From contig NZ_LT222319.1 in assembly GCF_900074915.1 (NCBI RefSeq), forward strand, positions 3,443,001 through 3,507,000: a DNA stretch of 64,000 nt, read 5' to 3'. The notes beneath the pieces are model-generated. The model did no database searches. It had not been told where the DNA came from and was given only the letters and a program-made list of their open reading frames with translations. The position numbers and the translations under genes are program-made. Shown in pieces: positions 1 to 8,329 of the stretch (positions are counted from its first letter, which is position 1; the number at the start of each line of letters is the position of its first letter). This DNA is from Pseudomonas cerasi (GTDB taxonomy: Bacteria > Pseudomonadota > Gammaproteobacteria > Pseudomonadales > Pseudomonadaceae).

Positions 1-1322
1 ACACCCAGACCAACCCTGTCGCCCAGGCCGCCCGTGCCGGGATGGGCGAAAAGATCCGCGGCGCACTCGCCGTGGGCAAGACGCGCTGGGGCATGCTCGC
101 CCTGGTGTTCTTCGCCACTACGCTGAACTACATCGACCGGGCCGCGCTCGGCGTCATGCAGCCCATCCTCGCCAAGGAAATGAGCTGGACGGCGATGGAC
201 TACGCCAACATCAACTTCTGGTTTCAGGTCGGCTACGCGGTCGGCTTCGTGCTGCAGGGTCGCTTCATCGACAAGGTCGGCGTCAAGCGCGCGTTCTTCC
301 TCGCGGTGCTGCTGTGGAGCCTGGCGACCGGCGCGCACGGCCTTGCCACTTCCGCCGTCGGCTTCATGGTCTGCCGCTTCATTCTGGGCCTGACCGAAGC
401 CGCCAACTACCCGGCCTGTGTGAAGACCACGCGGCTGTGGTTCCCTGCCGGTGAGCGTGCGGTGGCCACCGGTATCTTCAACGCCGGCACCAACGTCGGC
501 GCCATGCTGACCCCTGCCCTGTTGCCGGTGATCCTGACTGTCTGGGGCTGGCAGGCAGCCTTCGTGGCAATGGGTTCGCTGGGGCTGCTCTGGGTCATCA
601 CCTGGCGCTTGAAATACTACAACCCTGAAGATCACCCGACCGTCAGCAAGACCGAACTGGATTACATCAACCAGGAAGTAGAACCGGCGCCGGTCAAGGT
701 GCCGTTCACCGGCATTCTGAAGATGCGTGGCACATGGGCGTTCGCGCTGGCGTATGCGATTACTGCCCCGGTTTTCTGGTTCTACCTGTACTGGCTGCCG
801 CCGTTCCTCAATCAGCAATACAACCTGGGGATCAGCGTGACGCAGATGGGCATCCCGCTGATTCTGATCTGGCTGACGGCTGACTTCGGCAGTGTGGGTG
901 GCGGCATTCTGTCGTCCTGGCTGATTGGTCGTGGCATGCGTGCGACGACTGCGCGCCTGTTGTCGATGCTGATCTTTGCCATCACGATCTGCAGCGTGGT
1001 GTTCGCTGCCAATGCCAGCGGGCTATGGGTGGCGGTACTGGCCATCTCGCTTGCCGTGGGTGCGCATCAGGCCTGGACCGCGAATATCTGGAGCCTGGTG
1101 ATGGACTACACGCCCAAGCACATGATGAGTACCGTGTTCGGCTTCGGCGGCATGTGTGCGGCCATTGGCGGTATGTTCATGACGCAGATCGTGGGTGCGG
1201 TGCTGACCGCCACCAACAACAATTACAACGTGCTGTTCACCATGATCCCGGCAATGTACTTCATCGCGTTGATCTGGCTGTACTTCATGGCGCCTCGCAA
1301 GGTTCCGACGCTCAGCGAGTGA
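1..1322 (+). CDS. MFS transporter, ACS/hexuronate-type (5' end outside window)
   Basis: A major facilitator permease of the anion:cation symporter (ACS) family, resembling ExuT-type hexuronate or glucarate transporters of the inner membrane. The N-terminal half carries the family pattern LNYIDRAALGVMQP followed by GRFIDKVGVKR, the cytoplasmic loop-2 motif. About 12 hydrophobic segments can be followed to residue 420. The first ATG is at 42 but has no Shine-Dalgarno sequence, and the frame is open back to position 3 with a plausible polar lead-in (TQTNPVAQAARAG), so the real start is probably upstream of the window. An intrinsic terminator follows directly. The substrate is not determined by the sequence. 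Confidence 0.8.
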   Translation, partial: TQTNPVAQAARAGMGEKIRGALAVGKTRWGMLALVFFATTLNYIDRAALGVMQPILAKEMSWTAMDYANINFWFQVGYAVGFVLQGRFIDKVGVKRAFFLAVLLWSLATGAHGLATSAVGFMVCRFILGLTEAANYPACVKTTRLWFPAGERAVATGIFNAGTNVGAMLTPALLPVILTVWGWQAAFVAMGSLGLLWVITWRLKYYNPEDHPTVSKTELDYINQEVEPAPVKVPFTGILKMRGTWAFALAYAITAPVFWFYLYWLPPFLNQQYNLGISVTQMGIPLILIWLTADFGSVGGGILSSWLIGRGMRATTARLLSMLIFAITICSVVFAANASGLWVAVLAISLAVGAHQAWTANIWSLVMDYTPKHMMSTVFGFGGMCAAIGGMFMTQIVGAVLTATNNNYNVLFTMIPAMYFIALIWLYFMAPRKVPTLSE

Positions 1323-1337
1323 TCGTCTGACACCATC

Positions 1338-1373
1338 AAAAAGGCCCGGCTCACTCAGTGACCGGGCCTTTTT
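1338..1373 (+). terminator. Intrinsic terminator of the MFS gene
   Basis: GGCCCGG (1343-1349) pairs with CCGGGCC (1362-1368), with an inner TCAC-TCA-GTGA stem, an A run before and a T run after the stem. It starts 15 bp after the stop codon. Confidence 0.85.
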
Positions 1374-1420
1374 GCTATTGTGCCCACGCTTTGCGCAGAG
1401 TGACGAAAAGTGCTCTCCCG

Positions 1421-1765
1421 GACGCCTCTCGTTCTTCACGCTCCGCGTGGGAATGCAGTTCGTGACGCTCCGCGTCACACGGCGATTCTGTGGTTTCAGG
1501 TGGATTGGGTTCGACTCAGGTCACCTTTGTTATCCCAGACGCCGCTCGTTCCTCACGCTCCGCATGGGAATGAAGTTCTTGACGCTCCGCGTCACACGGC
1601 GATTCTGTGGTTTCAGGTGGATTGGGATTCGACTCAGGTCACCTTTGTTATCTCAGACGCCGCTCGTTCCTCACGCTCCGCGTGGGAATGCAGTTCTTGA
1701 CGCTCCGCGTCACAAAGCGGTTCTGTGGTTTCAGGTAGATTAGGGTTCGACTCAGGTCACCTTTT
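1421..1765. repeat. Three tandem ~117-bp REP-like repeats
   Basis: Three direct copies start at 1421, 1538 and 1656. Each begins GACGCC(T/G)CTCGTTC and ends TCAGGTCACCTTT. Within each unit are two small palindromes, CACGC-TCC-GCGTG (degenerate in copy 2) and TGACGC-TCC-GCGTCA, separated by about 12 nt, so each unit can form a double hairpin like a REP/BIME. Short ORFs across the block are only translations of the repeat. Related copies lie inverted at about 1969-2012 and again at 51384-51476. Confidence 0.8.
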
Positions 1766-2051
1766 CGCCCCTCGGCGACCCACTTTGATGGGGCCAAAGT
1801 AGGCAAATCCCCCCGCTCCTGTTTCCGGCCCGACTTCGTCGGGTTCCTTCGCCCTGTCACTAAGGTCGCACTCTGCGTCGTCAGTGCCACCGCGATAAAA
1901 AAGCGCTTTATCTATGTAAAGTGATTGCGCGCAAGACACTACGTTGTGCTGCGGTACAGATGTGACGCAGAGCGTCACGAACTGCATGCCAACGCAGAGC
2001 ATTGGCACGATAGTCAGTTAGATTTGTGTATTCGTGCGTGGGAACAGCTCA
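1766..2051. other. Non-coding spacer with an inverted REP-like copy
   Basis: No gene recognised. The first part (1766-1860) is a CCC/GGG-rich stretch of the kind often seen as degenerate intergenic repeat in pseudomonads. At 1969-2012 lies a copy of the 117-bp repeat core in opposite orientation (GTGACGCAGAGCGTCAC, then AACTGCATGCC, then AACGCAGAGCATT). The tandem block and this copy thus form a large imperfect inverted repeat around 1430-2012. Confidence 0.6.
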
Positions 2052-2939
2052 TCACCCACCCTTGCGCCGCTGTTGCCAAGCCGCCGCCAGGCCGCTGAGG
2101 CAGATGATGGCGATGCCTGCCTGTGCGGTCGGTGATGGCATGTGGTCGAACACCACGAAACCCAGCAGCCCGGCAAACACGATCTGGCAATAGCTGAACG
2201 GTGCGAGCATGGCCGGGGCGGCGAAGCGGAAGGCCTGGGTCAGCAGCAAATGCGCCGACATCCCGCACGCGCCGAGCGCCAGCAGAAACGGCAAGTGCTT
2301 GAGCGCCGGCACTTCCCAGAAGAACGGCACCAGTGCACTCATCAACAGGGTATTGAACAACCCCGCGAAAAAGTTGCTGGTGGTCGGACTGTCAAACGGG
2401 CTGACCAGCCGCGTCAGGAGTTGATACAGCGCAAAGCACAAGGCTGACGACAGGGGCAACAGAATCGCCGGGGTAAACAGCTCGCCCCCCGGATGAATGA
2501 TGATCATCACCCCGACAAACCCGACGACCACTGCTATCCACTGCCCACGCGTGACACGCTCATGCAACAGCGGCACCGATAACGCGGTAACGAGCAACGG
2601 CGCAAGAAAGTTGACCGCCGTCGCCTCTGCCTGCGGGATGAACATCAGGCTGCTGGTAAACAGCAGACTGGTGCCCAGCAAGGCCAGGGCGCGCAAGACC
2701 TGCAGGCCAGGACGCTTGGTGCGCAACACCCGCAACCCCGCTGACGGCATGAAGATGCAGGCCATCAACAGCGTATGCACCAGATAGCGTGCCCAGACCA
2801 CCAGAATGATCGGATAGAAGCCGGACAGGTATTTGGACAGCGTGTCATGACTGGCAAACAGAAAGGTCGCCAGAAGAATGAAGCCAATACCTTTGAGAGG
2901 TTGATTGACGCCGGACAACGGCGTGCTGGCAGTGCTCAT
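2052..2939 (-). CDS. EamA-family (DMT superfamily) transporter
   Basis: A 295-aa inner-membrane protein with ten hydrophobic segments arranged as two EamA repeats, the length and layout of drug/metabolite exporters of the RhaT/YdcZ/EamA type. The N-terminal repeat contains FASHDTLSKYLSG and the second begins near ALCFALYQLLTRL. The ATG at 2939 has a good AAGGAAG ribosome site. It is divergent from the OprD-family porin, sharing a 246-bp intergenic region. Substrate unknown; exporters of this family carry amino acids or other small metabolites. Confidence 0.8.
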   Translation of the reverse strand: MSTASTPLSGVNQPLKGIGFILLATFLFASHDTLSKYLSGFYPIILVVWARYLVHTLLMACIFMPSAGLRVLRTKRPGLQVLRALALLGTSLLFTSSLMFIPQAEATAVNFLAPLLVTALSVPLLHERVTRGQWIAVVVGFVGVMIIIHPGGELFTPAILLPLSSALCFALYQLLTRLVSPFDSPTTSNFFAGLFNTLLMSALVPFFWEVPALKHLPFLLALGACGMSAHLLLTQAFRFAAPAMLAPFSYCQIVFAGLLGFVVFDHMPSPTAQAGIAIICLSGLAAAWQQRRKGG

Positions 2940-3058
2940 TGCGCTTCCTTGTTCAAGTTTCAGCAGCCTGACAGCGTGGCCGAAAGCGCCAGCGCCCGCT
3001 GCTCATATCGACAGACCCGTGAGCATCGCACACCCGTTTGCAGCGCTTCGCAGAAAAT

Positions 3059-3093
3059 GTTCGAACCGGTTCATTAACGTTCGATAATCGCCC
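3059..3093 (+). promoter_or_regulatory. Candidate PcaR (IclR-family) binding region upstream of the porin
   Basis: GTTC recurs with exact 10-bp period at 3059, 3069 and 3079. The last copy reads GTTCGATAATCGCCC (3079-3093), one mismatch from the PcaR site GTTCGATAATCGCAC reported for P. putida pca promoters, as I recall it. IclR-type regulators of protocatechuate genes (PcaR, PcaU) are known to use 10-bp-phased repeats. The site lies 92 bp before the porin ATG. No pcaR gene is in the window. Confidence 0.55.
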
Positions 3094-3185
3094 AGAACAG
3101 CTGTTTCACAATTGCGCAGCGCTTTCCGGCATTTCACTATCGCAGCCAGCTACACGACTCAATAACTACAAAAAAGGTCTGCTCC

Positions 3186-4442
3186 ATGCGCGTGAATTCC
3201 CCCTGCAAAATCCTTTGCGGCCTGTCAGCAGCCGTCGCTGCAAGCCTGACGCCCATCAGCGGCAACAGCGCCGGATTCGTCGAAGACGCCAAGGTCAATC
3301 TGAACCTACGCAACTTCTACATCAATCGCAACTTCGTCGACCCGGCCAACGCACAGAACTACGCCGAGGAGTGGACACAGAACTTCATCCTCGACGCACG
3401 CTCCGGCTTCACCCAGGGCACCGTCGGCTTCGGTGTCGACGCGCTGGGCCTCTACTCGCTCAAGCTCGACGGCGGCAAGGGTACCGGCGGCACGCAATTG
3501 CTGCCCATCCATAGCGATGGGCGCCCGGCCGACGACTTCGGGCGACTGGCCGTGGCCGGCAAGGCGCGCTTCTCGAAGACCGAATTGAAGGTCGGCGAGT
3601 GGATGCCGGTGCTGCCGATCCTGCGCTCGGATGACGGCCGCTCGCTGCCACAAACCTTTCAGGGCGGGCAGATCACCTCCAAGGAGATCGACGGCCTGAC
3701 CCTCTACGGTGGTCAGTTCCGTGGCAACAGCCCGCGCAACGACGCGAGCATGGAAGACATGTCCCTGAATGGCCGTACCGCGTTCACTTCCGACCGCTTC
3801 AACTTTGGCGGCGGCGAGTACGTGTTCAACGAAAAGCGCACCCAGGTCGGCGTGTGGTACGCCGAGCTTGAAGACATCTACCACCAGCAATATTTCAACC
3901 TGCTGCACAGTCAGCCGTTGGGCAGCTGGACGCTGGGGGCCAACCTTGGCTACTTCCAGGGCAAGGACGACGGTCAGTCGCTGGCCGGCGAGCTGGACAA
4001 CAAGACCTGGTCAGCGCTGCTTTCGGCACGGCACGGCGGCAACACCTTTTATGTGGGCCTGCAGAAAGTCAGCGGCGACAGCGCCTGGATGCGCGTCAAC
4101 GGTACCAGTGGCGGGACGTTGGCCAACGACAGTTACAACTCCAGCTTCGACAACGCCAGGGAGAAGTCCTGGCAGTTGCGCCACGACTATGACTTCGCAG
4201 CCTTGGGCGTGCCCGGCCTGACCCTCATGAACCGCTACATCAGCGGCGACAACGTGCATACCGGCGCCATCACCGACGGCGAAGAGTGGGCACGGGAAAC
4301 CGAGCTGGCCTACGTGTTCCAGAGCGGCGCGCTCAAAAGCCTGTCAGTCAAATGGCGCAACTCCACCATGCGCCGCGACTACAACACCAACCAGTTTGAC
4401 GAAAACCGCCTGATCGTCAGCTACCCGTTGTCGCTGCTCTGA
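3186..4442 (+). CDS. OprD-family outer-membrane porin, probable aromatic-acid channel
   Basis: A 418-aa outer-membrane protein of the OprD/Opd family (18-strand substrate-specific channels). It has a signal peptide (residues 1 to about 29, hydrophobic core LCGLSAAVAASL), the family N-terminal pattern GFVEDAKVNLNLRNFYINRNF and a C-terminal beta-strand ending in a hydrophobic residue (SYPLSLL). It is convergent with pcaC. P. putida places an OprD-type porin (pcaP) next to pcaC, and a PcaR-like site lies upstream here, so uptake of protocatechuate, 4-hydroxybenzoate or a related acid is inferred. The exact substrate cannot be read from sequence. Confidence 0.85.
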   Translation: MRVNSPCKILCGLSAAVAASLTPISGNSAGFVEDAKVNLNLRNFYINRNFVDPANAQNYAEEWTQNFILDARSGFTQGTVGFGVDALGLYSLKLDGGKGTGGTQLLPIHSDGRPADDFGRLAVAGKARFSKTELKVGEWMPVLPILRSDDGRSLPQTFQGGQITSKEIDGLTLYGGQFRGNSPRNDASMEDMSLNGRTAFTSDRFNFGGGEYVFNEKRTQVGVWYAELEDIYHQQYFNLLHSQPLGSWTLGANLGYFQGKDDGQSLAGELDNKTWSALLSARHGGNTFYVGLQKVSGDSAWMRVNGTSGGTLANDSYNSSFDNAREKSWQLRHDYDFAALGVPGLTLMNRYISGDNVHTGAITDGEEWARETELAYVFQSGALKSLSVKWRNSTMRRDYNTNQFDENRLIVSYPLSLL

Positions 4443-4450
4443 TCCAGACA

Positions 4451-4484
4451 GAACGCCGCCGTGGCCGATGGCGCGGCGGCGTTC
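4451..4484. terminator. Bidirectional hairpin between porin and pcaC
   Basis: An 11-bp perfect inverted repeat, GAACGCCGCCG (4451-4461) and CGGCGGCGTTC (4474-4484), sits in the 55-bp gap between two convergent genes. No strong T run follows on either strand. Confidence 0.6.
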
Positions 4485-4497
4485 TCGATCACCACCC

Positions 4498-4896
4498 TCA
4501 ATTGTCCTGCAACGACTCCACGCCCATTTCATCCCACACCGCTTCAGCGAGGTGGAACGTTGCATTGGCCGCCGGAATGCCGCAGTAGATCGCGCTCTGC
4601 ATCAGCACTTCCTTGATTTCCTCACGGGTCACGCCATTGTTTTTCGCGGCCTTGAGGTGCAGGCGCAATTCGCCTTCGCGATTCATACCGATCAGCATCG
4701 CAATGGTGATCAGGCTGCGCGTGTGGCGCGGCAACCCCGGACGCGTCCAGATATCACCCCAGGCGTGACGGGTAATCATCTCCTGGAATTCTTCATTGAA
4801 CGGCGTCAGTTTGCTCAGGCTGTTATCGACATGCGCATCGCCCAGCACAGCGCGGCGCACGTGCATGCCGGCTTGGTAACGTTCGTCTTCGGTCAT
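4498..4896 (-). CDS. pcaC: 4-carboxymuconolactone decarboxylase
   Basis: A 132-aa single-domain protein of the CMD/AhpD-like fold that decarboxylates gamma-carboxymuconolactone to 3-oxoadipate enol-lactone in the protocatechuate branch of the beta-ketoadipate pathway. The family core HTRSLITIAMLIGMNREGELRLH and the segment TREEIKEVLMQSAIYCGIPAANA are present. Its ATG overlaps the pcaB stop codon (ATGA), indicating translational coupling. It is not fused to pcaD, unlike the PcaL/PcaCD fusions of some bacteria, and no pcaD is found in this operon. Confidence 0.93.
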   Translation of the reverse strand: MTEDERYQAGMHVRRAVLGDAHVDNSLSKLTPFNEEFQEMITRHAWGDIWTRPGLPRHTRSLITIAMLIGMNREGELRLHLKAAKNNGVTREEIKEVLMQSAIYCGIPAANATFHLAEAVWDEMGVESLQDN

Positions 4897-6254
4897 CGGG
4901 AAATCCTTGTGTGTTCAGCCACGGCACGCTCGACCCAATGGCGAGCCTGGCCAAGGTAATGGGCCGGATCGAGCAGTCGATCCAGCTCGTCGGAAGAAAA
5001 CTGCTCGCTGATCTGCGGGGTTTCGCCGAGCACCTGACGCAAATGGGCGCCCTGCTCCACCGCACGCCGGCAGCACTGTTCAACCAAATGGTGGGCAGCA
5101 TCGCGGCCGATACGCTGAGCCAGGGCAATGCTCACTGCCTCGGCGAGAACCAGGCCTTTGGTGGATTGCAGATTGATCGCCATACGCTCGGCATCGACCT
5201 GCAGGCCGGGTATCACCTGCAACGCCTGCTGCAGCGAACCGGAAACCAGGCAGCACAGCTCCGGCAAGGTCTCCCACTCGGCATGCCACAGGCCCAGACT
5301 GCGCTCGTGCTCCTGCGGCATGGCGGCCAGCATCGTGGCGACCAGCCCCGGTGCGCGAGTGGCGGTGCTGATCATGACCGCAGCACCGACCGGGTTGCGT
5401 TTGTGCGGCATGGTCGAAGATCCGCCCTTGCCCGGTGCCGAAGGCTCGAAGACCTCGCCCACTTCGGTCTGCATCAGCAGGCTCACGTCTCGCCCCAGTT
5501 TGCCGAGGCTGCCGGCGATCAGGCCCAGCAGACCGGCAAACTCTACCAGTCGGTCACGCTGGGTGTGCCAGGGCTGCTCGGGCAACGCCAGTTGCAATTC
5601 ACCGGCCAGCGCTTCGGCCACCGAAAACGCCTGATCGCCCAGCGCCGCGAGGCTGCCGGAAGCACCGCCGAACTGCAGGCACAGCAGGCGTGGTTTGATC
5701 TCGTTCAAGCGCTGTCGATGACGAGTGACCGCGCCCAGCCAGCCGGCGATTTTCATCCCCAGGGTGACCGGCGTGGCCTGTTGCAGCCAGGTGCGTCCAG
5801 CCAGCGGCGTGCCAGCATGACGCTGTGCCTGCTCAGCCATCGCATCGGCCAGTCGAGCAAGATCATGCTCAAGCAGTACGATGGCTCGACGCAGTTGCAG
5901 GATCAGACCGCTGTCCATCACATCCTGACTGGTCGCGCCCATGTGCACGTAGCGCTCGGCTTCAGCGCTGCGTGCGGCAATCTGTTTGCCCAGCGCCTTG
6001 ACCAGCGGAATCGCCGAATTGCCGGCGCTGCCGATGGCGATTGCCAGCGCGTCGAAATCGAACAGCCGTGCGTCGCAGCTCAGCTCGATGTCAGCGACCA
6101 CCTCGGGCGGGATCAGGCCTACTCGTGCCTGTGCCCGAGCCAGTGCAGCCTCGAAATCGAGCATGCCCTGCACCCGGCCTTCATCCGAAAAGATCTCGCG
6201 CATTTCGGGTTGCATGAAGTAGGCATCGAAAAGTTGATTGCTCGCTCTGTTCAC
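4893..6254 (-). CDS. pcaB: 3-carboxy-cis,cis-muconate cycloisomerase
   Basis: A 453-aa cytoplasmic enzyme of the fumarase/argininosuccinate lyase superfamily that lactonises 3-carboxy-cis,cis-muconate. The superfamily signature GKGGSSTMPHKRNP is intact, and the N-terminus NQLFDAYFMQPEMREIFSD is typical of PcaB. The start is GTG at 6254, preceded by TTGGAG; an ATG at 6256 is out of frame. It lies 24 bp downstream of the permease gene and overlaps pcaC by 4 bp, so it is part of the pcaHG-permease-BC transcript. Confidence 0.93.
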   Translation of the reverse strand: MNRASNQLFDAYFMQPEMREIFSDEGRVQGMLDFEAALARAQARVGLIPPEVVADIELSCDARLFDFDALAIAIGSAGNSAIPLVKALGKQIAARSAEAERYVHMGATSQDVMDSGLILQLRRAIVLLEHDLARLADAMAEQAQRHAGTPLAGRTWLQQATPVTLGMKIAGWLGAVTRHRQRLNEIKPRLLCLQFGGASGSLAALGDQAFSVAEALAGELQLALPEQPWHTQRDRLVEFAGLLGLIAGSLGKLGRDVSLLMQTEVGEVFEPSAPGKGGSSTMPHKRNPVGAAVMISTATRAPGLVATMLAAMPQEHERSLGLWHAEWETLPELCCLVSGSLQQALQVIPGLQVDAERMAINLQSTKGLVLAEAVSIALAQRIGRDAAHHLVEQCCRRAVEQGAHLRQVLGETPQISEQFSSDELDRLLDPAHYLGQARHWVERAVAEHTRISR

Positions 6255-6278
6255 ATCACCACTCCAAATTGAAAGGTT

Positions 6279-7628
6279 TCAGGTAGCGTCCGAATGACTG
6301 ACCCAGCCCTTGATCAGCACCGCTATCGCGGCAAGCGCCGCCGGAACCACCAGCGCGGTCAGCACCTGCTCGAACGTCCAGCCCAGGCCCAGCAGCGTGG
6401 CACCGGCCCACGCGCCGAGAATCGCGCCGAAGCGGCCGATCCCGAGCATCCACGACACGCCCGTGGCACGCCCCTGGGTGGGATAGAAACGCGCTGCCAG
6501 TGACGGCATTGCCGACTGTGCGCCGTTGATGCACATACCGGCCAGCAGCACCAATGTCGCCAACAGTGCGACGTTACCCAGACTCTGCCCGACCAGCCAG
6601 GCAAATACCCCGGCCAGCGCGTAGGCACAACCAATGACCTTGTGCGGGTTGTAACGATCCATCGCCCAGCCCACGCCTACAGCGCTCAACACCCCGCCGA
6701 ACTGAAACAGCGCGCCGATGAAGGCCGACTGTTCCATGCTCGCGCCGCTGTCGCGCATCAGCGTCGGCAGCCAGCTGGTCAGCAGGTAAACGATGACCAA
6801 GCCCATGAAATATGTCAGCCACAGCAACAGGGTGCCTGCGCTGTACGTGCCGGAAAAAATCACTTTCAGCACATTGCGGCTGCTCACCGTTTTCTGCTCG
6901 GGAACGCTGAAGTCAGTGATGCCAGCCAGCGCCTTCGGCGCAATCGGTGCCAGCACTTTGCGAATCCGCTCTGCACCGCGATTGCGTACCACCAGAAACC
7001 GCGCCGACTCCGGCAGCCAGACCATCAGCACCGCCGCCAGCAGGATGGGCAGGATGCCGCCCAGCATCAACAGGCTGTGCCAGCCCATGCTGGGGATCAG
7101 CTTGGCTGAGACAAAACCGCCGCAGGCCATGCCCAGATTGAAACCGCAGAACATGCTCGTCACCAACAACGACTTGAGCCGTTCCGGGGTGTATTCCGAC
7201 AGCAACGTGGTGGCATTGGGCATCGCTGCGCCAAGCCCCAGCCCGGTCAACAGGCGCAGCACCAGCAATTGATCGATGTTGCTGCTATAGGCTGAGGCCA
7301 GGCTGAAAAGACCGAACAGCAGCACCGCGACCACCAGCACCACCTTGCGCCCGAAACGGTCGGCCAGCGGGCCGGAACCCAGCGCGCCGAACACCATGCC
7401 GATCAGCGCGGCACTCATCACCGGCCCCAGACTGGCCCGATCGATTCCCCAATCCTGGCTGAGCGCGGGTGCAATGAAGCCCATTGCGGCAGTATCGAGG
7501 CCGTCGAGAAACACGATGAGAAAACACAGCGCAACCACTCGCCACTGATAGCCGGACAGCGGTTGCGCATTGATGAAGGCCTGAACGTCGAGCGTACTCG
7601 ACGCAGGGCTGCTGGCGGAAAGCGTCAT
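6279..7628 (-). CDS. pcaK: PcaK-type aromatic acid:H+ symporter (MFS, AAHS family)
   Basis: A 449-aa MFS permease with 12 predicted membrane segments. The first segment carries the AAHS hallmark FLDGLDTAAMGFIAPAL, whose acidic residues are needed for transport in PcaK. GPLADRFGRKVVL in the 2-3 loop is the general MFS motif. It probably imports protocatechuate or 4-hydroxybenzoate through the inner membrane, paired with the OprD-type porin. The start at 7628 is preceded by AAAGGACA. It sits between pcaG and pcaB, a context that supports the substrate class. The symbol rests on family and context, and a paralogue with another aromatic substrate is possible. Confidence 0.82.
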   Translation of the reverse strand: MTLSASSPASSTLDVQAFINAQPLSGYQWRVVALCFLIVFLDGLDTAAMGFIAPALSQDWGIDRASLGPVMSAALIGMVFGALGSGPLADRFGRKVVLVVAVLLFGLFSLASAYSSNIDQLLVLRLLTGLGLGAAMPNATTLLSEYTPERLKSLLVTSMFCGFNLGMACGGFVSAKLIPSMGWHSLLMLGGILPILLAAVLMVWLPESARFLVVRNRGAERIRKVLAPIAPKALAGITDFSVPEQKTVSSRNVLKVIFSGTYSAGTLLLWLTYFMGLVIVYLLTSWLPTLMRDSGASMEQSAFIGALFQFGGVLSAVGVGWAMDRYNPHKVIGCAYALAGVFAWLVGQSLGNVALLATLVLLAGMCINGAQSAMPSLAARFYPTQGRATGVSWMLGIGRFGAILGAWAGATLLGLGWTFEQVLTALVVPAALAAIAVLIKGWVSHSDAT

Positions 7629-7693
7629 GAAGGTGTCCTTTTATTTTTATAGGGTCGCCTGCCGATGCAGGCGCCTTGAAACGCACGCACATT

Positions 7694-7724
7694 GATTTCT
7701 GAATCGACAAGCGATTCAGAAATC
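7694..7724 (-). repeat. 13-bp perfect hairpin overlapping the pcaG stop
   Basis: GATTTCTGAATCG (7694-7706) and CGATTCAGAAATC (7712-7724) form a perfect 13-bp stem with a 5-nt loop. The right arm contains the pcaG stop codon (7716-7718). There is no T run after it, so it is more likely an mRNA-stabilising or partial attenuation hairpin between pcaHG and the permease gene than a full terminator. Confidence 0.6.
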
Positions 7725-8318
7725 GAAAAACACTGTCTCGCCTTCACCCTGCACACGGATATCAAAACGATAGGCCGTCTGCCCCTCGTGCGTGCAACGG
7801 CGCGCCACCAGGGTTTCGCGACGCGGGGGCTGCTCGATCAGATTGAGCACCGGGTCCTGCGCATTCGCCTGGGCTTCGTCGTCGAAATACAGCCGCGTCT
7901 GCAGATGAATATTGATGCCACGGGCAAACAGCGAGACATTGATGTGCGCCGCCATCGGCACACCCGCCGCATTGCGCGCCGAGCCTGGCTTGATGGTCTT
8001 GAGGATCCATTGACCATCGTCCGCGGTAGCCGTGCGACCAAAGCCGTTGAACGGCCTGTCCGGGTCGAATTCGCTGTGATACGCGCCCTGATGATCCGCC
8101 TGCCAGAATTCCAGGTAGGCATCACGAATCAGATGACCGTTGCCGTCGAAGACGTTGCCCAGCAACACGATATGCTCGCCGGGCGCCTCGGGCCTGGCCA
8201 TCTCGTTCCAGATTTCCAGTTCGCGGGTCGGGTTGCCGGCCACCTGTGGTGCAAGACCGATGTGGACGTAAGGGCCAGCGGTTTGCGAAGGGGTTTCCTG
8301 CAGCAATTGAACGGGCAT
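7716..8318 (-). CDS. pcaG: Protocatechuate 3,4-dioxygenase, alpha subunit
   Basis: A 200-aa subunit of the intradiol dioxygenase that opens protocatechuate to 3-carboxy-cis,cis-muconate. It begins MPVQLLQETPSQTAGPYVHIG, the usual PcaG N-terminus, and keeps the intradiol fold, but as in other alpha subunits the iron ligands come from PcaH. An in-frame ATG at 8336 overlaps the end of pcaH. The start at 8318 is chosen because AGGAGG lies just upstream. It follows pcaH by 11 bp. Confidence 0.95.
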   Translation of the reverse strand: MPVQLLQETPSQTAGPYVHIGLAPQVAGNPTRELEIWNEMARPEAPGEHIVLLGNVFDGNGHLIRDAYLEFWQADHQGAYHSEFDPDRPFNGFGRTATADDGQWILKTIKPGSARNAAGVPMAAHINVSLFARGINIHLQTRLYFDDEAQANAQDPVLNLIEQPPRRETLVARRCTHEGQTAYRFDIRVQGEGETVFFDF

Positions 8319-8329
8319 GTCGGGCCTCC

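Noticed and set aside
1372..1743. Short ORFs across the tandem repeats
   Set aside because: Their amino-acid repeats merely reflect the 117-bp DNA repeat and both strands are equally open.
1421..1765. CRISPR array
   Set aside because: Units are about 117 bp, nearly identical throughout, with no short repeat/unique spacer alternation and no cas genes.
4911..6272. 453-aa frame opposite pcaB
   Set aside because: Exact shadow of pcaB with no domain, start signal or conserved motif.
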